Positions 53,387 through 58,023 of a stretch of DNA of 58,023 nt are shown piece by piece. Location of the stretch: assembly GCA_017854585.1 (NCBI GenBank), contig JAFMHK010000023.1, positions 1-58,023 of the forward strand, given 5' to 3'. The position numbers and the translations under genes were made by a program. Position 1 is the first letter of the stretch. The number at the start of each line of letters is the position of its first letter. The notes below the pieces were generated by a model. It searched no databases, had not been told where the DNA came from, and was given only the letters and a program-made list of their open reading frames with translations. Origin of the DNA: Paracoccaceae bacterium (GTDB taxonomy: Bacteria > Pseudomonadota > Alphaproteobacteria > Rhodobacterales > Rhodobacteraceae).

Positions 53387-53845
53387 GTGCGTACGCTTAT
53401 CGCCAAATTCTGCCAATCCGAGGACGCGGCCATCACGGTGGACTGGACCGTGCTCAGTGCTGCCGCCGTCGGCATGGCCGTTGCGATGACCGCAGTGTTG
53501 ACCGATGCGATTTCGGTCCTGTCCTCCCGACTGGAGGCGCAGATGCGCACCCAGCAGATCAGTGACGCGTTCGTTCAATTCAACGGCTCCCATTTCGAGC
53601 CCCTGCTCGAGGCGGGTCTGGTAACCGAGAGCGAGGCACAGGATCTTTTCGTTCTGGCCAACACCATGATGAACCAGACCGTGCTGGACTCGTTGGAAGC
53701 AGGCATCAATGCCATCAACGACGGCACCATCACAGAAGCGGAATACGCCCAACTTGTGGCCGTTGCTTCGGTCGCCTATCAGCGCAACATCGTCGATGAC
53801 GCCGTGCTTGATCATTACTTCGGCCTCGGCGGCGGTGGCGTCTAA
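53387..53845 (+). CDS. Small single-span protein resembling Flp/TadE-type pilins
   Basis: A 152-residue protein with the N-terminal pattern FCQSEDAAITVDWTVLSAAAVGMAVAMTAVL: a short polar lead, an acidic residue, then one hydrophobic helix. This is the look of Flp-type pilins and related Rhodobacterales proteins. The remaining 100 residues are a soluble, mainly helical, acidic domain with no Gly-rich pilin tail except the terminal GLGGGGV. No tad/cpa assembly genes are near. The GTG at 53387 is the only start that includes the conserved lead; its ribosome site is weak. Confidence 0.62.
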   Translation: MRTLIAKFCQSEDAAITVDWTVLSAAAVGMAVAMTAVLTDAISVLSSRLEAQMRTQQISDAFVQFNGSHFEPLLEAGLVTESEAQDLFVLANTMMNQTVLDSLEAGINAINDGTITEAEYAQLVAVASVAYQRNIVDDAVLDHYFGLGGGGV

Positions 53846-53868
53846 GCGCCGCCTGCCCCCCTTGACCT

Positions 53869-54741
53869 CTAGACGGTCAAATCGCCCGCCATGGCCTTGA
53901 TACGCGCGAACATCTCCTGACACTCGGGTACTATCTGCGGCGTGGGCCTGCCCGCCGCATCCGCCAGCTTTTGCTGCAAGACCAGAAACTTGTCCGATAC
54001 CACCGATCCGACGGCAGATTGCACCGGCGCGACCAACGCATCCTCCAGCGCAACGAACATGACGCCCGCGTCAATCAATCGGCCAAAGTAATCCGCCGCC
54101 ACATCGGCAAAGAAGGGCACGTTATGCCCCAGCGTGATCGCCGTTATGTCCTGCCCGAACCACGCCTTCGCCGCCGCCTGATCAAACATCAGTTGCGCCA
54201 ATGAAAACGTCAGAAAACTATCCTTCACATAGATCTCGGCCTTGCGATCGCCCGCGTCGCGCGCAGCGCGATAGGCCCGGTTCCATGTCCATTCGTAGCA
54301 CCACGATGTGACGTCCACCGGTGTCGCGCCGATATCGGCCAGATAGGCGTTGACCGCCGCCAGCTTCGTGGCCGTCTCGCCCCAGTGGCACAGCGGATGC
54401 CGGAACAGCTTGCGTGGTGCCTTGTTCAGCCATCGCGCCAGCTTCCGCTCCCCCTCGGCGATGTCAGCGATGAAGGCCGCAGCGTTGATGTCGGGCAATT
54501 GCTGGTGGGCATGGGTGTGGTTGGCGATGTGATGGCCGGCGGCCACCCAATCATCCAGAATGTCGGCAAATTCCGGGTGCTTGTCGATCGCCCATGAATT
54601 GGCGAAGGCATAGACCCCTGAAATCCCGTGCTGGGCCAGCCCGTCTTGAATGGCCCGCACGATACCCTGTGCCGTGTACCCGTCCGGCGGGTAGGACTGC
54701 GGCCAAAGCGGCAGGTCGTCCATGGTGAATGCGGTTTTCAC
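53869..54741 (-). CDS. Polysaccharide deacetylase family protein
   Basis: A 290-residue NodB-homology protein. Motif 1 is FTMDDLP, with Asp8 and Asp9 in the first residues (classical form TFDDG), and motif 2 is HTHAH (75-79), giving the zinc histidines. FRHPLCHWGET probably supplies the motif 3 arginine. No signal peptide is seen, so it may act in the cytoplasm on a small amide or carbohydrate rather than on cell wall. The GTG at 54739-54741 is preceded by AGGAG; earlier in-frame codons are less likely. Confidence 0.8.
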   Translation of the reverse strand: MKTAFTMDDLPLWPQSYPPDGYTAQGIVRAIQDGLAQHGISGVYAFANSWAIDKHPEFADILDDWVAAGHHIANHTHAHQQLPDINAAAFIADIAEGERKLARWLNKAPRKLFRHPLCHWGETATKLAAVNAYLADIGATPVDVTSWCYEWTWNRAYRAARDAGDRKAEIYVKDSFLTFSLAQLMFDQAAAKAWFGQDITAITLGHNVPFFADVAADYFGRLIDAGVMFVALEDALVAPVQSAVGSVVSDKFLVLQQKLADAAGRPTPQIVPECQEMFARIKAMAGDLTV

Positions 54742-54871
54742 ACCCTGCTCCTGTCCTTGCCTGATCGGCAAAGACTGCGCGGCGCGGGTTCACTCTGTCA
54801 ATCGCCGTCGCGCTGGCCGCGATCACGCAGGCCAGCGCTTTTTCATTCACCATTACCCGCACGATGATCGG

Positions 54872-55813
54872 TCAGGATGCCCCGACGCGGCGTGTATCCG
54901 GATGCAGCGAGGCACCCAGAATGTGATCGCTGCGTTGCAGGACCTGCCCCGCCATGCCCACGATCAACGGATCGGGCGCCTGCACGATCCGGGGGTCCTT
55001 GTCGGGATAATCCAGACTGTCCAGAAAATGCTGCATGCAATTCAGCCGCGCGCGCTTCTTGTCGTCCGACTTGATCACCGTCCATGGCGCATCCGCCGTG
55101 TCGGTATAGAAGAACATCGCCTCTTTCGCCTCGGTGTAATCATCCCACTTGTCGAGGCTCGCCTTGTCGATCGGCGACAGCTTCCAGCGCTTCAGGGGGT
55201 CTGTCTCGCGCGCGGCAAAACGGTTGCGTTGTTCGGATTGGGTCACCGAAAACCAATATTTGTAAAGCCGGATACCCGCGCGTGTCAGCATCCGCTCGAA
55301 CTCGGGCGTCTGGCGCATGAATTCAAGGTATTCGCCCGGTGTGCAAAAGCCCATCACCCGTTCCACACCCGCGCGGTTGTACCAAGACCGGTCGTAGAAC
55401 ACCATTTCGCCAGCCGTCGGCAGGTGCCGGACATAGCGCTGGTAATACCATTGCCCCCGCTCCTCGTCGGTGGGTTTGTTCAGGGCGACCACCCGGGCCT
55501 CGCGCGGGTTCAGATGCTCGTTGAAACGCTTGATCGTGCCGCCCTTCCCGGCCGCGTCGCGCCCCTCGAACAGAACCACTATCCGCTCGCCGGTTTCGCC
55601 GACCCATTTCTGCACCTTCAGCAACTCGGCCTGCAGCTTCGCCTTGCGCGCCTCATATGCGCGTCGCGACAGGCGGTCCTCATAGGGGTATGTGCCGGTT
55701 TCAAACGCATCCCGAATGTCGGCCCCCGACGGTGCGGGTTTGCGGGCCTTTCGCACCGGGCCGGTCTTGGCGGGCTCGGCGGCCGGTTCACGTGGCGCAG
55801 TCAGGTCTTCCAT
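54872..55813 (-). CDS. ppk2: Polyphosphate kinase 2
   Basis: A 313-residue PPK2 (class I type) that transfers phosphate between polyphosphate and nucleoside diphosphates. Walker A EGRDAAGKGG (83-92), Walker B MVFYDRSWYNRAGVE (137-151) and the lid region QSEQRNRF are present. The N-terminus is a Lys/Pro-rich extension of about 30 residues. GGGGGAG precedes the ATG at 55811-55813. It stands alone, divergent from parE. Confidence 0.95.
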   Translation of the reverse strand: MEDLTAPREPAAEPAKTGPVRKARKPAPSGADIRDAFETGTYPYEDRLSRRAYEARKAKLQAELLKVQKWVGETGERIVVLFEGRDAAGKGGTIKRFNEHLNPREARVVALNKPTDEERGQWYYQRYVRHLPTAGEMVFYDRSWYNRAGVERVMGFCTPGEYLEFMRQTPEFERMLTRAGIRLYKYWFSVTQSEQRNRFAARETDPLKRWKLSPIDKASLDKWDDYTEAKEAMFFYTDTADAPWTVIKSDDKKRARLNCMQHFLDSLDYPDKDPRIVQAPDPLIVGMAGQVLQRSDHILGASLHPDTRRVGAS

Positions 55814-56040
55814 GGTCACTCTCCCCCAGGTTCGACATTGCATCTTTCAACCGGACTATACCCCAACCGCACGCCGCGCGCCTTGAGGCAGGTCAAGAAC
55901 AGCGCCCCGCGCGCACCCGGCCCCGTCCACCGCCATACGCCCCGCCACCGTGCCCATTCGCCCCCGATCAGGGCGGCCGCAACCCTTTCCCCTCGCCCCC
56001 AAACCTGCCATGATGGTGAAAACATCACACAAGATAGAGC

Positions 56041-58020
56041 ATGAACATGGCCGACGACCTCCTGTCAGGCACGCCCGACCCGCAGACATACGACGCCTCC
56101 TCCATCGAAGTTCTGGAGGGGCTGGAGCCCGTGCGCAAACGCCCCGGCATGTATATCGGCGGCACCGATGAACGCGCGCTGCACCACCTTGTCGCCGAAG
56201 TGCTCGACAACTCCATGGACGAGGCGGTTGCCGGTCACGCCACCCGCATCGAGGTGGAACTGAACGCCGATTACTCCGTCACCGTCCGCGACAACGGGCG
56301 CGGCATTCCCGTCGACCCCCACCCGAAATTCCCCGACAAATCCGCGCTCGAGGTGATCTTGTGCACCCTGCACGCGGGCGGCAAGTTCTCGGGCAAGGCC
56401 TACCAGACCTCGGGCGGCCTGCACGGCGTCGGCATCTCCGTCGTCAACGCGCTCTCCGATCATGTCCGGGTCGAGGTCGCGCGCAACCGCGAACTCTTCG
56501 TGCAGGAATTTTCGCGCGGCATCCCCCAAGGCCCGGTAAGATCCGCAGGCGCCGTCGCCAACCGGCGCGGCACCACGGTCACATTCCATCCCGACGAACA
56601 GATCTTCGGCAACCACCGCTTCAAACCCGCCCGTCTCATCAAATCCGTCCGCTCCAAGGCCTACCTGTTCTCGGGCGTCGAAATCCGCTGGAAATCCGCG
56701 ATCGACGATGGCGAAACCCCGGCCGAGGCGACCTTCCACTTTCCCGGCGGTCTTGCCGATTACCTTGGCGAGACCCTTGGCAACGTGGCCACCTACGCCG
56801 ATCAACCGTTCGCGGGCCGGGTTGAATTTCAACCCCGCTTCGGCGTGCCCGGCGCGGTCGAATGGGCCATCAATTGGACGCCCTCGCGCGATGGCTTCAT
56901 CCAATCCTACTGCAATACCGTCCCCACGCCTGAGGGCGGCACCCACGAAGCCGGGTTCTGGGCCGCGATCCTCAAGGGCGTGCGCGCCTATGGCGACCTG
57001 ACCAACAACAAGAAAGCCGCCAACATCACCCGTGACGATCTGGTCACCGGGGGCTGCGCGCTGGTGTCGTGTTTCATCTCGGAACCTGAATTCGTCGGGC
57101 AGACCAAGGACCGCCTCGCCACGACCGAGGCGGCCCGCCTCGTCGAATCGGCCGTCCGCGACCACTTTGACAACTGGCTGGCCGCCAATACGAAATACGC
57201 TGGCGCCATCCTTGATTTCCTTGTCCTGCGGGCCGAGGAACGCCTGCGCCGTCGGCAGGAAAAGGAAACCGCCCGCAAATCCGCCACCAAGCGCCTGCGC
57301 CTGCCCGGCAAGCTGGTCGATTGCTCCCAACAGGCCCGCGACGGGACCGAACTGTTCATCGTCGAAGGCGACAGCGCGGGCGGCTCGGCCAAGATGGCCC
57401 GCAACCGCAAGACACAGGCCCTTCTGCCGCTGCGTGGCAAAATCCTGAACGTGCTTGGCGCGGCGTCAAACAAGATCGGCCAGAACACCGAGATTTCCGA
57501 TCTGTGCCAAGCACTTGGCGTTGGCATGGGCACCAAGTTCAACCTTGATGACCTGCGCTATGACAAGATCATCATCATGACCGACGCCGACGTCGATGGC
57601 GCCCATATCGCGGCGCTGTTGATGACGTTCTTCTTTACCCAGATGCGCCCGATGATCGATGCGGGCCACCTCTACCTCGCCTGTCCGCCGCTGTTTCGCC
57701 TGACCCAAGGCCCCAACCGCGTCTATTGTCTGGACGAGGCGGAACGCGACATGTGGATCGCCAAGGGCGTCAGCGGCCCCAAAAGCCGTGGCAGCAAGGT
57801 CGACGTGTCCCGCTTCAAGGGTCTGGGAGAGATGGACGCCAAGGACCTCAAGGAAACCACCATGGACCCCGCCTCCCGCAAGCTGATCCGCGTCAGCATC
57901 GACGAGGACATGCCCGGCGAAACCGGCGATCTGGTGGAACGCCTGATGGGCAAGAAACCCGAACTGCGGTTCCAGTATATTCAGGAAAACGCGCGGTTTG
58001 TTGAGGAATTGGATGTTTGA
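56041..58020 (+). CDS. parE: DNA topoisomerase IV subunit B
   Basis: The ATPase subunit of topoisomerase IV, which decatenates daughter chromosomes. The 659-residue protein has the GHKL ATPase domain (EVLDNSMDEA near residue 53, DNGRGIP near 83, GGLHGVG near 124), the transducer domain, and the TOPRIM domain with EGDSAGGSA near 440 and DADVDGAHI near 515. PEGGTHEAGF and the short length support ParE over GyrB. The start may be the first ATG or the third codon. The gene is complete, its stop lying 3 bases from the window end. Confidence 0.96.
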   Translation: MNMADDLLSGTPDPQTYDASSIEVLEGLEPVRKRPGMYIGGTDERALHHLVAEVLDNSMDEAVAGHATRIEVELNADYSVTVRDNGRGIPVDPHPKFPDKSALEVILCTLHAGGKFSGKAYQTSGGLHGVGISVVNALSDHVRVEVARNRELFVQEFSRGIPQGPVRSAGAVANRRGTTVTFHPDEQIFGNHRFKPARLIKSVRSKAYLFSGVEIRWKSAIDDGETPAEATFHFPGGLADYLGETLGNVATYADQPFAGRVEFQPRFGVPGAVEWAINWTPSRDGFIQSYCNTVPTPEGGTHEAGFWAAILKGVRAYGDLTNNKKAANITRDDLVTGGCALVSCFISEPEFVGQTKDRLATTEAARLVESAVRDHFDNWLAANTKYAGAILDFLVLRAEERLRRRQEKETARKSATKRLRLPGKLVDCSQQARDGTELFIVEGDSAGGSAKMARNRKTQALLPLRGKILNVLGAASNKIGQNTEISDLCQALGVGMGTKFNLDDLRYDKIIIMTDADVDGAHIAALLMTFFFTQMRPMIDAGHLYLACPPLFRLTQGPNRVYCLDEAERDMWIAKGVSGPKSRGSKVDVSRFKGLGEMDAKDLKETTMDPASRKLIRVSIDEDMPGETGDLVERLMGKKPELRFQYIQENARFVEELDV

Positions 58021-58023
58021 GGG

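Noticed and set aside
1..58023. tRNA, rRNA, CRISPR arrays, insertion sequences, phage genes
   Set aside because: Intergenic gaps were read for tRNA-like arms (GGTTCGA-type), regular spacer repeats, transposase motifs and integrase motifs; none was convincing.

Overview
The window is chromosomal DNA of an alphaproteobacterium, most likely a marine member of the Rhodobacterales (Roseobacter group). The evidence is high GC, an ALA synthase (HemA) that looks closely like the Rhodobacter enzyme in length and sequence, a PutR-PutA pair, an aglEFGAK alpha-glucoside operon in the order known from rhizobia, and short intergenic elements of a style I associate with Rhodobacterales. Nothing suggests a plasmid, prophage, insertion sequence, CRISPR array or RNA gene. 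Coding density is high and most genes sit in short same-strand operons.

Layout. 1-8.7 kb: zwf (cut by the window edge), a reductive-dehalogenase-like Fe-S protein translationally coupled to a ureohydrolase, an HNH nuclease, a small esterase coupled to an AlkA-type glycosylase, an MFS transporter, and a methyltransferase coupled to a squalene/phytoene-synthase-like protein. 8.8-14.6 kb: cimA, cysS, a YjbR protein, an aminotransferase and an outer-membrane barrel protein. 14.8-28.4 kb: a glucoside-to-Entner-Doudoroff block with eda, edd, an SDR, aglK-aglA-aglG-aglF-aglE, divergent aglR, a GH1 beta-glucosidase and glk. 28.5-32.5 kb: putR and putA. 32.6-41.7 kb: an accessory carbohydrate region with a hydrolase, three Gfo/Idh dehydrogenases, an SsuD-like flavin monooxygenase with an aldo-keto reductase, a GntR/UTRA regulator, a BadF-type sugar kinase and nagA. 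41.7-48.7 kb: a VIT-family transporter, a D-lactate dehydrogenase-like flavoprotein, ispG, a RodZ-like protein, hemA and a small secreted protein. 48.8-58 kb: an M20 dipeptidase, a MATE pump, a NicO/RcnA-like and DUF1007 pair, a pilin-like small protein, a polysaccharide deacetylase, ppk2 and parE.

How the genes fit together. AglEFGK would import alpha-glucosides, AglA and the GH1 enzyme would release glucose, Glk would phosphorylate it, and Zwf, Edd and Eda would take it to pyruvate and glyceraldehyde 3-phosphate. Two operator types support this. The palindrome GTTAGCGCTAAC lies just upstream of both zwf and edd, 16 kb apart. A different palindrome, around AAGCGCTT, flanks the aglE-aglR divergent promoter.

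The most unusual parts are: the SsuD-like/AKR pair divergent from a GntR-Gfo/Idh-kinase-nagA operon, resembling an oxidative sulfosugar route wired into amino-sugar genes; the cytoplasmic RdhA-like protein coupled to a ureohydrolase; and a family of six short oriented intergenic elements, mostly just 3' of genes, often next to GC hairpins.
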